Assembly (NCBI GenBank): GCA_009838735.1
Contig: VXQZ01000007.1
Location: forward strand, 1-64,000
Direction of reading: 5' to 3'
Length of the DNA: 64,000 bases
Source of the DNA: Chloroflexota bacterium
GTDB lineage: Bacteria > Chloroflexota > Dehalococcoidia > Bin125
Position numbers and translations under genes: made by a program. Positions 16,961 to 25,308 of this stretch are shown piece by piece. The notes under the pieces are model-generated. The model was not told the origin of the DNA and ran no database searches. It was given only the letters and a program-made list of their open reading frames with translations. Every line of letters begins with the position of its first letter. Position 1 is the stretch's first letter.

Positions 16961-17470
16961 ATGGACTTCGACGACCGAGAGTTCCGCAATGCGTTGGGCA
17001 TGTTCCCGAGCGGTGTGACAGTGATCACGACTGGTACCGAGCCGAACTTCGTCGGCATGACGGCGCAGTCGTTCTCCTCGCTTTCGCTCGATCCACCGTT
17101 GGTCCTGGTCTGCGTGGACAAGGGCGCGAGCGTGTTGCCGTTGCTCAAGGACACCGCCGCATTCAGCGTCAACATCCTGCCCGACACCGCAATGGACACA
17201 TCCAACTACTTCGCCAGCAGCAAGCGTCCACCGCCGCCGCACCAGTTTGACGAACACGAGCACGTGCTCGGCGAGACCGGCCAGCCGCGCCTGGCCAGCG
17301 CGACAATGGTCTTCGACTGCTCGATCCACTCGGTCCTCGAAGGCGGCGACCACGAGATCATCGTCGGTGAAGTGAAGGCGTTTGAGCAGCAGTCGGACGA
17401 GGAACCGATCCTCTTCTACGGCGGCAACTACCGAAAAATGGGCCCGCCCGACCCGTCGATGAGCTGGTAG
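16961..17470 (+). CDS. Flavin reductase family protein
   Basis: This 169-residue protein has the flavin-reductase-like (FMN-binding split barrel) signature: FRNALGMFPSGVTVITTG at the N-terminus, GMTAQSFSSLSLDPPLVLVCVDK near residue 35, and AFSVNILPD near residue 67. The family reduces FMN or FAD with NAD(P)H for partner monooxygenases. No monooxygenase gene is adjacent, so its partner is unknown. A GAGAGGGGA ribosome site supports ATG 16961. It may be cotranscribed with the DinB-like gene 21 bp downstream. Confidence 0.88.
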   Translation: MDFDDREFRNALGMFPSGVTVITTGTEPNFVGMTAQSFSSLSLDPPLVLVCVDKGASVLPLLKDTAAFSVNILPDTAMDTSNYFASSKRPPPPHQFDEHEHVLGETGQPRLASATMVFDCSIHSVLEGGDHEIIVGEVKAFEQQSDEEPILFYGGNYRKMGPPDPSMSW

Positions 17471-17491
17471 CTCCCTGAAACAAATCCTCCA

Positions 17492-18049
17492 ATGTGCGTG
17501 CAGAGCATGGACGATCGGCCGCTCCTGGCGACCAATCCGCCGTTGCCCGCCGACGACTTTGTGCCAGCGCTCTGGGTGCCATTGACCCGTGCGTTACGTG
17601 CCCGTCGCCGGCTCATTCAAATGGTCGCGGTTCTGCCGGGCGAGCGCTGGCTGCAAGAATCGGCCGCGCCCGCGTGGTCGCGTCGAGACGTCCTCGCGCA
17701 CGTGGCCGCATCCGATCGTCGCTATCACGATGTACTCAACGCCGTCCTCAATGGATCGCCGCTGGAAGAGTGGGAGCCAGATCCGTCGGTGCCAGGCGAA
17801 GAATTGGATCTGGCCAACGCCCTGGGGGCGGAGCGCTTCCTCGGCCAGCCGGTCACATCGCTGGCCGAGCAACTGCAAGCGGGCGCCGAGAAGTCGACGA
17901 TGCTGTTCTCGGCCTTGACGGAGGACCAGGTGCTAATGCGGATGGGATTCGCGGGCAATGCGCTATCGCTGCTTGAGGCGTGGACGTCGCACGACAACGA
18001 TCACGCCGACGACATCATCAACGGTCCGAAGATGATGCGGACGTTGTAA
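17492..18049 (+). CDS. DinB/maleylpyruvate isomerase-like four-helix protein
   Basis: This 185-residue, mostly helical protein has the layout of the DinB/mycothiol-dependent isomerase fold. It has WSRRDVLAHVAASDRRY near residue 62 with the first metal-type histidine, and the closing HDNDHADDI motif near residue 169, where two histidines would complete a metal site. Members are often thiol-dependent transferases or of unknown role. There are two possible starts, ATG 17492 and ATG 17507. The window shows no mycothiol or bacillithiol genes nearby, so function is open. Confidence 0.7.
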   Translation: MCVQSMDDRPLLATNPPLPADDFVPALWVPLTRALRARRRLIQMVAVLPGERWLQESAAPAWSRRDVLAHVAASDRRYHDVLNAVLNGSPLEEWEPDPSVPGEELDLANALGAERFLGQPVTSLAEQLQAGAEKSTMLFSALTEDQVLMRMGFAGNALSLLEAWTSHDNDHADDIINGPKMMRTL

Positions 18050-18163
18050 CGACGCTCCGTCATACGCGCGGTCGCCGCGGGTATCTCGCATTGTTTGGCG
18101 CCGTTCCGCGATCATCGAGATTGCCGCGACAAGCGCGGCAACGACGGTAGTGTGAGGGTCTCG

Positions 18164-18991
18164 CTACCTTGTGATGCGCAGTCGAGCTTCCAGGGCGCGC
18201 TCAATCCTCGACACCTCCAGTCGGTCAACGAATGCGTCAACCAGCGCGTTGGCCATAGAGTCGGCGCCCTGGGTCATGAGCATCTGCAGGAGACCTCGCT
18301 TGGGCCGTACCAGCGTGGTTCGCTTCTCGATGCCGGCGGCGTTTGCCGCCCACTCAACGGCATCGCTCAGGTCTCCGAGCTGATCCACCAGGCCGAGTTC
18401 ATGAGCTTCTGCTCCGGTGTGGATTTCACCCGATGCGAGATCCGCAACTTGCTCGCGGCTCAATTCTGGCCGTCCTTCGGCCACGATGTCGACAAATCGC
18501 TCGTAGACCGACTGAATCAGAGCGTCGAGCTTTTCGTCTTCTTCCGGGGTCGTCTCGCGGAAGAGCGATCCCATGTCCTTGTACTCGCCTGCAGCGCGGG
18601 TGCGCATTTTGACGCCGACACGGTCTAGCGCCTCGGAGATCATCGGCGCCGTCCAGATCACGCCAATCGAACCGACGACGGACGTGGGCAAGGCGAAGAT
18701 TGGATTCGCCGCGCAGGCGATCATGTATCCCCCGGAGGCTCCGACTCCACGAATCGCCGCGGCGACCGGCTTCTTGTCCGAGAGTCGTTTGGCCGCCAGG
18801 TACAGCGCCTCCGACGCGGCTGCGCCGCCACCGGGCGAGTCGATGTCGAGCACCACCGCGGGGTAACGCGGGTTCTGCGCGATGCTGCTGAACGTACGCG
18901 AAAGCTCGCGTGGATTCAGCCGGGCACCAATCTGCCCGGCCACTTCGACGACGGCCACGCGCTGCGGGAAGAAGTACTGTTCGAGGTCCAT
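18164..18991 (-). CDS. sppA: SppA-like serine protease (S49 family)
   Basis: This 275-residue protein has the short-form signal-peptide-peptidase core: VVLDIDSPGGGAAASEALYLA, the nucleophile in GVGASGGYMIA (Ser86) and the general-base lysine in GEYKDMGS (Lys138). SppA degrades cleaved signal peptides and some membrane proteins. Unusually, no N-terminal transmembrane segment or signal peptide is visible. The protein begins MDLEQYFFPQRVAVVEVAG and enters the fold directly, so it may be cytoplasmic or peripherally bound. The gene is flanked by unrelated genes. A second S49-like protein, NfeD, is at 57453. Confidence 0.87.
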   Translation of the reverse strand: MDLEQYFFPQRVAVVEVAGQIGARLNPRELSRTFSSIAQNPRYPAVVLDIDSPGGGAAASEALYLAAKRLSDKKPVAAAIRGVGASGGYMIACAANPIFALPTSVVGSIGVIWTAPMISEALDRVGVKMRTRAAGEYKDMGSLFRETTPEEDEKLDALIQSVYERFVDIVAEGRPELSREQVADLASGEIHTGAEAHELGLVDQLGDLSDAVEWAANAAGIEKRTTLVRPKRGLLQMLMTQGADSMANALVDAFVDRLEVSRIERALEARLRITR

Positions 18992-19127
18992 GTCGGTTCA
19001 TCCAATCTTCGTCGGCACTCGCTCAGTGTATGAGCGGACGGCCCAAGGACGTATTGCGCGTTGACTGTGTAACGGCGTCAAGCGATGATCTGTCACACTG
19101 GCCGCAAACGTCTAGAGGGAGGCCGCC

Positions 19128-19505
19128 GTGACCGAGACCGCCGTCTGTCCGCTGTCGGAGCTGCCGCCGGGTGAAGTCACTGCCGCTGATCTTGACGGTA
19201 CCCGGGTTTGCGTCGCCAATGTGCATGGCGAGATCTTCGCCGTTCAGGACAAATGTCCACACCTCTTCGCCCCGCTCTCGGTCGGCGAGCTGAAGAACGC
19301 GCACATCGTCTGTCCATGGCACGACTCCGAATTCGACATGCGCACCGGCCAGACCAAGTCCTGGCTGCCCAACGGCATCTGGAACATGATTCACAAACTG
19401 ATGCCGCCGCCCCCTCCGTTCATCAAGAACAAGATCGAACCCGAGTACATCCAGACCTTCCAGACCCGCGTGGACGACGGGACGATCTACGTGTCGGACG
19501 AGTAG
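19128..19505 (+). CDS. Rieske 2Fe-2S ferredoxin-type protein
   Basis: This 125-residue soluble protein is one Rieske domain. It has C-P-H at residues 43-45 and C-P-W-H at 62-65, the two-Cys two-His ligands of a 2Fe-2S cluster, followed by EFDMRTGQTKSW. It could serve as the electron-donor ferredoxin of an oxygenase, but no oxygenase is next to it. The C-terminal part has an unusual proline run (MPPPPPF). The start is GTG 19128 behind a strong GAGGGAGG site. It is convergent with the SDR gene. Confidence 0.9.
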   Translation: MTETAVCPLSELPPGEVTAADLDGTRVCVANVHGEIFAVQDKCPHLFAPLSVGELKNAHIVCPWHDSEFDMRTGQTKSWLPNGIWNMIHKLMPPPPPFIKNKIEPEYIQTFQTRVDDGTIYVSDE

Positions 19506-19535
19506 GGCGGCGGTCAACCACAACCAGCGAGTCGG

Positions 19536-20336
19536 CTAGCCCTCGCGAATGGCGCGGATCCAATGGTTGACGGCAGTCATGCCGCCGTCGATCACGAACT
19601 CTTGCCCCGTGATGTAGGACGAGTCGTCCGAGGCGAGGAAGAGCGCCAGGTTCGCGACGTCCTCCGCCTCTCCGGCGCGCTCCATCGGCGACAACCGTCG
19701 TCCGCGGGCGCGAATGACCTCCAAGTCGGCTTCTGACTGTGGAGCATCGCTGGGCAGCCCGAAGCGGGTGGTGACCTGCCCGGGCACAATCACATTGGCG
19801 CGGATGTTCTTGTCGGAGTACTCGGCCGCCAAGCTGCGACTGAGGGCATGGCAGCCCGCCTTGGCGGCACAGTAGCCGGCCGCTCCAGGGACGCCGCTAA
19901 TGCCGCCGATCGAGGATGTGGAGATGATCGATCCGCCGCCCGCGCGCTCCATCAAGGGGATCGCGTACTTCATGCCCAGGAATGCCGCGCGCAGATTAAC
20001 GGCGATGAAGTCGTCGAAGATGTCAGCCGTCATGTCGGCGATGCTATGGGAGCCGCCGTCGCCCGGTCCTGCATTGTTGAAGACCACATGAAGCTCGCCC
20101 CAGCGCTCGTCGGCGATATCGAATGCGGCTTTGAGCTGCGATTCGTCTCGCACGTCAGCGACCACGGGAACTGCCTGGTCGCCGATCAGGTCGGCAGCTT
20201 CTTGTAGGCGCTGTTGGTTGCGTCCGACCATGATGACGTTGGCGCCGTGCTCGGCGAAGAGGCGGGCCGAGGCCAGACCCATGCCGGCGCTGGCGCCGAC
20301 GATGATGGCAGTTTTTCCTTCAAGTTTGTTGGTCAT
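19536..20336 (-). CDS. Short-chain dehydrogenase/reductase (SDR), first of tandem pair
   Basis: This 266-residue classical SDR has the cofactor motif GASAGMG near the start and NNAGPGD near residue 88. The catalytic Ser is in ISTSSIGG, followed by the YxxxK motif in YCAAKAG. The C-terminal ITGQEFVIDGGMTAVNHW is typical of the family. It is strongly similar along its whole length to the next upstream gene (20363-21184), sharing the unusual VNHWI ending, so the pair is a tandem duplication. ATG 20336 has a GGGAGACCACC site, which is preferable to an in-frame upstream start. The substrate is unknown. Confidence 0.9.
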   Translation of the reverse strand: MTNKLEGKTAIIVGASAGMGLASARLFAEHGANVIMVGRNQQRLQEAADLIGDQAVPVVADVRDESQLKAAFDIADERWGELHVVFNNAGPGDGGSHSIADMTADIFDDFIAVNLRAAFLGMKYAIPLMERAGGGSIISTSSIGGISGVPGAAGYCAAKAGCHALSRSLAAEYSDKNIRANVIVPGQVTTRFGLPSDAPQSEADLEVIRARGRRLSPMERAGEAEDVANLALFLASDDSSYITGQEFVIDGGMTAVNHWIRAIREG

Positions 20337-20362
20337 GGTGGTCTCCCTGCGGTTTGGTTGGG

Positions 20363-21184
20363 TCAGTCTGGCGGACGGTTCGCGAAGATCCAATGGTTGA
20401 CAGCGGTCATGCCGCCGTCAATGACAATGCACTGTCCGGTGATGTACGACGAGTCGTCGGAGGCGAGGAAGAGTGCGAGGTTTGCGACCTCTTCGGACTC
20501 TCCGCCGCGCAGCATGGGCGAAGATGTGCGCTGGCGTTCGCGCCTTCTGCTGACCTCTTCCTCGGTTTGCACGGCGTCGCTGGGAAGTCCAAATCGTGTG
20601 ACGATTGCGCCGGGGACGATGACGTTGGCGCGGATGTTGAGGTGGGAGAGTTCGGCGGCGGCGGAGCGTGCGAGTGCGTGTGCGCCCGCCTTGCCGGCGC
20701 TGTAGCCGGCTCCATTGGTGACGCCGGCGATGGCGGCGACAGAGGAGGTGGCGATCAGGGAGCCGCCGCCCGCTCGCTCCATGTGCGGGATTGCAAGCTT
20801 CATGCCGAGGAAGACGGCGCGGAGGTTGAGTGCGATGTAGTCGTCGAACTGCTCGACAGACATGTCCTGAATGGAGAGAGGACCAGCGTCGCCGGGACCG
20901 GCGTTGTTGAAAACGACGCTGAGCCCGCCGAAGCGGTCGATGGCGGCGTCGAATGCTGCCTCAAGCTGGTCGGGGAAGCGAACGTCGGCGACCACGGGGA
21001 GCGCCTGCTCGCCGATCTCGTCAGCGGCCGCCTGCAACCTCTGCTGGTTGCGTCCGATCATCACGACGTTCGCCCCGTGCTCGGCGAACAGCTTTGCCGA
21101 CGCCATGCCCATTCCGGCGCTGGCGCCGACGATCAGTGCGGTCTTGCCGTCGAGCTTGGGTTCGGCTGCTTGAGTGATTGGCAC
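20363..21184 (-). CDS. Short-chain dehydrogenase/reductase (SDR), second of tandem pair
   Basis: This 273-residue classical SDR has GASAGMG, NNAGPGD, IATSSVAA (Ser) and YSAGKAG (Tyr and Lys), ending CIVIDGGMTAVNHWIFAN. It is the paralogue of the gene directly downstream. Most differences lie in the region after the catalytic motif (residues about 190-230), where substrate loops lie, so the copies may have diverged in specificity. The start is GTG 21184. With 21215-22021 it may form a three-gene acyl-CoA/alcohol catabolic operon. Confidence 0.9.
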   Translation of the reverse strand: MPITQAAEPKLDGKTALIVGASAGMGMASAKLFAEHGANVVMIGRNQQRLQAAADEIGEQALPVVADVRFPDQLEAAFDAAIDRFGGLSVVFNNAGPGDAGPLSIQDMSVEQFDDYIALNLRAVFLGMKLAIPHMERAGGGSLIATSSVAAIAGVTNGAGYSAGKAGAHALARSAAAELSHLNIRANVIVPGAIVTRFGLPSDAVQTEEEVSRRRERQRTSSPMLRGGESEEVANLALFLASDDSSYITGQCIVIDGGMTAVNHWIFANRPPD

Positions 21185-21214
21185 CTGCAGTGAAGTCCTC
21201 TCAGAACTGTGCGA

Positions 21215-22021
21215 TTAGAAGCCCTGGAAATTCGGTTCGCGCTTTTCGGCGAAGGCTCGGGGGCCTTCCTTGGCGTCCTCGGTCGACCGAGCGATGACCA
21301 TTGCGTGGTCGGCCATTTCCAGCGATTCGTGCAGACCGGTCTCGGCGGAGCGATAGGCGAGACGCTTGATCATCTGCACCGAAACCGCAGGCATGCTCGC
21401 GATCTGCTCGGCAAGCGCCAGCGTGGTCGGCATCAGCTCATCATGCTCGACCACCTGGCTCACGTAACCCATCTCCAGCGCTTCCTGAGCCGTGAACAGC
21501 TTGCCGGTCCACATCAGCTCGAGCGCCTTGGACATGCCGACGATGCGCGGCAGGTAGTAGCAGCCGCCGTCGCCGGGGATCAGCGCCATGCGTACGTAGG
21601 CCATGCCGAACTTGGCCCGGTCGGAGGCGATCCGCAGGTCGGCCATCGAGGCCATGTCCATGCCCGCGCCGACGGCTGCGCCGTTGACGGCGGCGATGTA
21701 CGGCTTCTCGCAGTTGAACAACGCCCGCGGCACGCGCTGGACCGAGTTGCGCAGCGAGTTGCGGTTGGCGGCGGGCGCGTTGGGGTCTCCGCCGAGCACG
21801 TCGGCGCCGGCCCGCTCACGGCCCACGTCCGCGCCCGAGCAGAATCCGCGACCCTCGCCGGTGACGATGATCACGCGCACGTTCTGGTCGACGGAAGCGC
21901 GCGTGATCGACTCCTGCCAGGCGTCGAGCATCTCGTTGGAGAACGCGTTCAGCTTCTCCGGACGATTGAGCGTGATCACGGCGACATGATCCTGAACGTC
22001 GTAGAGCAGTTCTTCGGTCAT
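21215..22021 (-). CDS. Enoyl-CoA hydratase/isomerase family protein
   Basis: This 268-residue crotonase-fold enzyme shows NRPEKLNAFSNEM near residue 20, the oxyanion-hole segments GRGFCSGAD (about 60) and GAAVGAGMDMA (about 110), and IPGDGGCYYLPRIVG, where the E/D catalytic region lies. Hydration of enoyl-CoA in beta-oxidation-like degradation is the default role, but isomerase or hydrolase activity cannot be excluded. It has an AGGAAG ribosome site. Its upstream region (22022-22142) consists largely of 10-bp-phased repeats. It is followed by the tandem SDR pair. Confidence 0.88.
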   Translation of the reverse strand: MTEELLYDVQDHVAVITLNRPEKLNAFSNEMLDAWQESITRASVDQNVRVIIVTGEGRGFCSGADVGRERAGADVLGGDPNAPAANRNSLRNSVQRVPRALFNCEKPYIAAVNGAAVGAGMDMASMADLRIASDRAKFGMAYVRMALIPGDGGCYYLPRIVGMSKALELMWTGKLFTAQEALEMGYVSQVVEHDELMPTTLALAEQIASMPAVSVQMIKRLAYRSAETGLHESLEMADHAMVIARSTEDAKEGPRAFAEKREPNFQGF

Positions 22022-22043
22022 GGCGGGGCTTCCTGCGCTTTCT

Positions 22044-22137
22044 GTTCGCTCGTGTTCGAGCCTGTTCGGTTCCGTTCGGCTGGAATCGGCTCGGCGGTGT
22101 CCAGATTTGTCCAGATTTGTCCGGACTCGTCCAGATT
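22044..22137 (-). repeat. 10-bp-phased repeat region, copy B
   Basis: On the minus strand four exactly adjacent 10-mers (near AATCTGGACA) fill 22098-22137, two of them identical. Closer to the gene, four CGAAC pentamers recur at exact 10-bp steps (plus-strand GTTCG at 22044, 22054, 22064 and 22074). The whole array reads towards the enoyl-CoA hydratase gene, whose start is at 22021. Confidence 0.8.
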
Positions 22138-22142
22138 TCGGC

Positions 22143-22934
22143 CTAATTCATCCGCATGCCGCCATCAACGTTCAGTGACTGTCCAGTGATGTTCGCGGCG
22201 TCATCGGAGGCGAAGAAGACGGCCGCCTTGCCGATGTCGCTGGGCGTCTGCTCCCGCGCGAGCGGCATGTTGGCCGCGATCACCGCCTCGAAACGCTCGC
22301 GCCGGTCGACGACCTCCTCGGTGTGATCGCCGGCGAACATGCCCTCGATCTGTCGCCACAGATCGGTCCAGAGCAGGCCCGGGCAAATCGCGTTGACGTT
22401 GATGTTGAAGCGTCCCAATTCGGCGGCCTGGGATTGAGTAATGCTGATCGCCCCGGCCTTGGATGCCGAGTACGCCGCCATGCCGCCGCCGATCCGACCG
22501 GCGATCGAGGCAATGTTGACGATCTTGCCGCCTCCCCGCTCCCTGAAGTGCGGAGTGACGGCCGAAGTGACCTTCCAGATGCCCTTCAGATTGACCTCGT
22601 AGCAGCGATCCCAATCTTCTTCGGTCTCATTGTCGCCGAAGTTGTCCGGCGGCACGCCGGCATTGTTGACCAGGATGTCGATCTGACCCATCTCGGCGAT
22701 CACGTTCGCGACGCTGGATGAGATCGAGTCCTCGCTGGTGACATCCATTTCGAGCGCCAGCACTCTGACATCGTGACTGCTCTGCAGTTCTCCGGCGGTT
22801 TCGGAGGCAACGTCGATCAACACGTCGGCAACGACGATGTCGGCGCCCTCCTTCGCCAGCTCAGTCGCAATGCCTCTGCCAATGCCTCGGGCTGATCCGG
22901 TGACCAGCGCAACCTTGCCGTTCAATCGTCCCAT
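22143..22934 (-). CDS. Short-chain dehydrogenase/reductase (SDR)
   Basis: This 263-residue classical SDR has VTGSARGIGRGIA at residues about 11-23, NNAGVPPDN near 90, NIASIAGRIGG with the catalytic Ser, and YSASKAG with Tyr and Lys. It ends SLNVDGGMRMN. It resembles 3-oxoacyl-ACP/CoA reductases. It is a close paralogue of 23151-23942 (both 263 residues, same termini), separated by a 216-bp gap rich in palindromes. The ATG has an ACTGGAGCC site. The substrate is not defined. Confidence 0.9.
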   Translation of the reverse strand: MGRLNGKVALVTGSARGIGRGIATELAKEGADIVVADVLIDVASETAGELQSSHDVRVLALEMDVTSEDSISSSVANVIAEMGQIDILVNNAGVPPDNFGDNETEEDWDRCYEVNLKGIWKVTSAVTPHFRERGGGKIVNIASIAGRIGGGMAAYSASKAGAISITQSQAAELGRFNINVNAICPGLLWTDLWRQIEGMFAGDHTEEVVDRRERFEAVIAANMPLAREQTPSDIGKAAVFFASDDAANITGQSLNVDGGMRMN

Positions 22935-23021
22935 GATTGGGCTCCAGTTCTAGTACCGCTCAGCCTAACGGCCACTCGCGCATGCAGGCCCTTGCGCAAT
23001 CACAGCTCATTCCAGATAGTC

Positions 23022-23103
23022 ATTCCCGCCTTTGGCGGGAATCTCGTTCCTGATAGCTAGACCCGAATAGAGGACGAGATTCCCAGCAGAGCTGGGAATC
23101 TCG
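23022..23103. repeat. Composite dRS3-like palindromic element
   Basis: Two palindromes lie here. One at 23022-23042 has 9-bp arms ATTCCCGCC/GGCGGGAAT around TTT. The other at 23075-23103 has 13-bp perfect arms starting CGAGATTCCCAGC around AGA. GGGAATCTCGT (23037-23047) and its complement (23073-23083 region) can also pair with each other, so the element offers alternative hairpins. It sits between the two paralogous SDR genes and could act as a terminator or mRNA stabiliser. Confidence 0.75.
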
Positions 23104-23150
23104 GAGTTGGCGGGCGAGAGACCCCCAGTGACGGTCAATGCGAACAACGC

Positions 23151-23942
23151 CTAGTTCATCCGCATGCCGCCGTCGACGTTCAGCGACTGACCGGTGATGT
23201 TGCAGGCGTCGTCGGAGGCGAAGAAGGCGACGGCTTTGCCAATGTCTTCCGGGGTCTGCTCGCGGCCGAGCGGCATGTTGTTGGCAACCGCGTTTTCGAA
23301 CGCGGCGCGGCGGTCGACGACTTCATCCGCGTCGTCGCCGATGAGCATGCCCTCGAGCTTGCGCCACATGTCGGTCCAGAGCAGGCCCGGGCAGACGGCA
23401 TTGACGTTGACGTTGTACGGCCCGAGTTCGTGCGCCTGCGACTGCGTGAGGCTGACCGCTCCGGCCTTGGAAGCGGAATAGGCCGCAATCGTGCCGCCCT
23501 GGCGAGCGGCGATCGAAGCGATGTTGACGATCTTGCCGCCGCCGTTTTCGATGAAGTGCGGCTTCAGCGCGCTGCTGACCTTCCAAATCGCCTTGAGATT
23601 GACCTCGAAACAGCGATTCCAGTCGGACTCGACCTCGTTCTCACTCAGGTTGTCGGGGGCGACGCCGGCGTTGTTGACGAGGATGTCGATCCGGCCCATC
23701 TCGGCGATCGCCTGTTCCACGTTGGTCGAGATCGAGTCGTCGCTGGTCACGTCCATTTCCAGCGCCATCGTCGTAACGCCGTGCCGATTCTGCAACTCTC
23801 CGGCGGTCTGAAAGGCCAGATCGATCAGCACGTCGGCGACGATGACGTCGGCGCCCTGCTTGGCCAATTCAGTGGCGATGCCCTTGCCGATGCCTCGCGC
23901 AGAGCCTGTGACCAGCGCGACTTTGCCATCCAGTCGTCCCAT
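23151..23942 (-). CDS. Short-chain dehydrogenase/reductase (SDR)
   Basis: This 263-residue classical SDR has VTGSARGIGKGIA, NNAGVAPDN, NIASIAARQGG and YSASKAG, and the C-terminus SLNVDGGMRMN identical to that of its downstream paralogue. The strong collinearity shows a duplication. Divergence is greatest around residues 185-215, the usual substrate-lid region. It is preceded 34 bp upstream by an MFS transporter on the same strand, so the transporter and this SDR may handle the same compound. The compound is unknown. Confidence 0.9.
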   Translation of the reverse strand: MGRLDGKVALVTGSARGIGKGIATELAKQGADVIVADVLIDLAFQTAGELQNRHGVTTMALEMDVTSDDSISTNVEQAIAEMGRIDILVNNAGVAPDNLSENEVESDWNRCFEVNLKAIWKVSSALKPHFIENGGGKIVNIASIAARQGGTIAAYSASKAGAVSLTQSQAHELGPYNVNVNAVCPGLLWTDMWRKLEGMLIGDDADEVVDRRAAFENAVANNMPLGREQTPEDIGKAVAFFASDDACNITGQSLNVDGGMRMN

Positions 23943-23975
23943 GTGTTGTGTCCTGTTCGCACAGATTCGATGGAG

Positions 23976-25286
23976 CTACGGTGCGCCGGACTTGCGTTTC
24001 TGAGGAGCAGTCCGGCTCGCCAGCAGACTAGCGGCCAAGTGTCTCAAGGGCTGGCGATGAGTCCTGACCATCAACAGCAACAGCGCCAACGTCAGAGCAT
24101 TCACACCGGCGATGGCGACCAACACCGGTTGATAGTTGTCGTCGACCAGTCCCAGCAGCACGCCGGCGGCGAAGGGGCCGATTGCCAGAGCCACGTTGCC
24201 CATCGCCGTCTGCAAGGCCATTAATGTGCCCAGCCGGCGCAGGCCAAACACATCCGAGGCGATCAGTCCCTGCAGCGGCATCGTCTGACCCCAGACCAGA
24301 CCGGCGATGATCGCCGAGAGGTAGATCCAGTAGATCGGCCCTGCCGCCAGCAGCGCCAGCGTTCCCAGCAGGATCACCGCGTAACCGACGCCCAGGGCGG
24401 GACGAAGTCCGAGCAACGAGGCCATCGGACCGATCAATGCCCGTCCCGGGATGGAGAGGAGGCCTCGCAATCCGGTCAATGCGCCTGCAGCGGTAATCGA
24501 CATGCCGGCCGCGGTCGAGGCCGGCACGAAGTGGTTGAGCATCGCTCCGAGACCGAACGAGCTGGCAATGACCATGGCCAACATGATCTGTACCTCGCGG
24601 GAGCGCAGCGCATCCTGGACGCCGCCGAAGCCGTGTCGACCTGCTTGCGATCCAATGGCCGGCGCCGCGGATGGTTCCAGCGGCGGAATCGGCGGCAATC
24701 GGCGCACCGAAAGCACCGCGGGCAGTGAGATGGCAGCGGCCACCACCAGCAGGATCCTGACCGCCCAGCGCCAGCCGAACTCGTCCGTGAACAGGCCGGT
24801 CAGCGGCATGAAGATGACCGATGAGAAGCCGCCGGTGGTCACCAACACGGTCATCGCCGCGGTCTGCCGTTTGGGAAACAACCGAGCTGCAATCGGCATG
24901 GTGACGTTGTAAAAGAGCCCGGCGATGGTCACCGCCCCGCCGATCGTCCAGAAGACGATGAACAACCAGATGTTCTCGGAGTACGAGGCGGCCATTAGGA
25001 ACACTGTGCCGACGATCAGGCCGGTCCACAGAACCGGACGAGGCCCCAATGCGTCGAGAACGCGTCCCGAAACCAACGAGGCGGCCGCGCCCAGCAGATA
25101 CGAGCCCATGAATGCAGCGTTGACAGCCGCCGATGACCAGCCTTCGTCCTCCTGAATCGGACCGGCGATGATCCCGAATCCATAGAGCACGAGCCCGTAG
25201 GCCCCACAGGTCAGGATGCCGAGCAGGATGATCTGCCGCCAGGTCCAGAGCCAGCGGGCGACATCGCGCGGCGGAGGCAGAGTCAT
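23976..25286 (-). CDS. MFS transporter
   Basis: This 436-residue protein with about 12 predicted membrane helices begins in the cytoplasm with RDVARWLWTWRQIILLGILTCGAYGL. The loop after helix 2 (SGRVLDALGPRPVLW) matches the MFS signature. It resembles the monocarboxylate/oxalate-formate-type transporters, as does the gene at 8289. The substrate is unknown. Its ATG is preceded by TAACCT at exactly 6 nt, with no ribosome site, so the mRNA is probably leaderless. The divergent PTPS gene starts only 22 bp away. Confidence 0.87.
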   Translation of the reverse strand: MTLPPPRDVARWLWTWRQIILLGILTCGAYGLVLYGFGIIAGPIQEDEGWSSAAVNAAFMGSYLLGAAASLVSGRVLDALGPRPVLWTGLIVGTVFLMAASYSENIWLFIVFWTIGGAVTIAGLFYNVTMPIAARLFPKRQTAAMTVLVTTGGFSSVIFMPLTGLFTDEFGWRWAVRILLVVAAAISLPAVLSVRRLPPIPPLEPSAAPAIGSQAGRHGFGGVQDALRSREVQIMLAMVIASSFGLGAMLNHFVPASTAAGMSITAAGALTGLRGLLSIPGRALIGPMASLLGLRPALGVGYAVILLGTLALLAAGPIYWIYLSAIIAGLVWGQTMPLQGLIASDVFGLRRLGTLMALQTAMGNVALAIGPFAAGVLLGLVDDNYQPVLVAIAGVNALTLALLLLMVRTHRQPLRHLAASLLASRTAPQKRKSGAP

Positions 25287-25292
25287 GGGCGC

Positions 25293-25302
25293 AGGTTACG
25301 CT
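25293..25302. promoter_or_regulatory. Overlapping divergent -10 elements (bidirectional leaderless promoter)
   Basis: The minus strand reads TAACCT (25298-25293) 6 nt before the MFS ATG. The plus strand reads TACGCT (25297-25302) 6 nt before the PTPS ATG. The two hexamers share the central TA pair, so one site would fire in both directions or in alternation. Confidence 0.5.
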
Positions 25303-25308
25303 GCGCCT

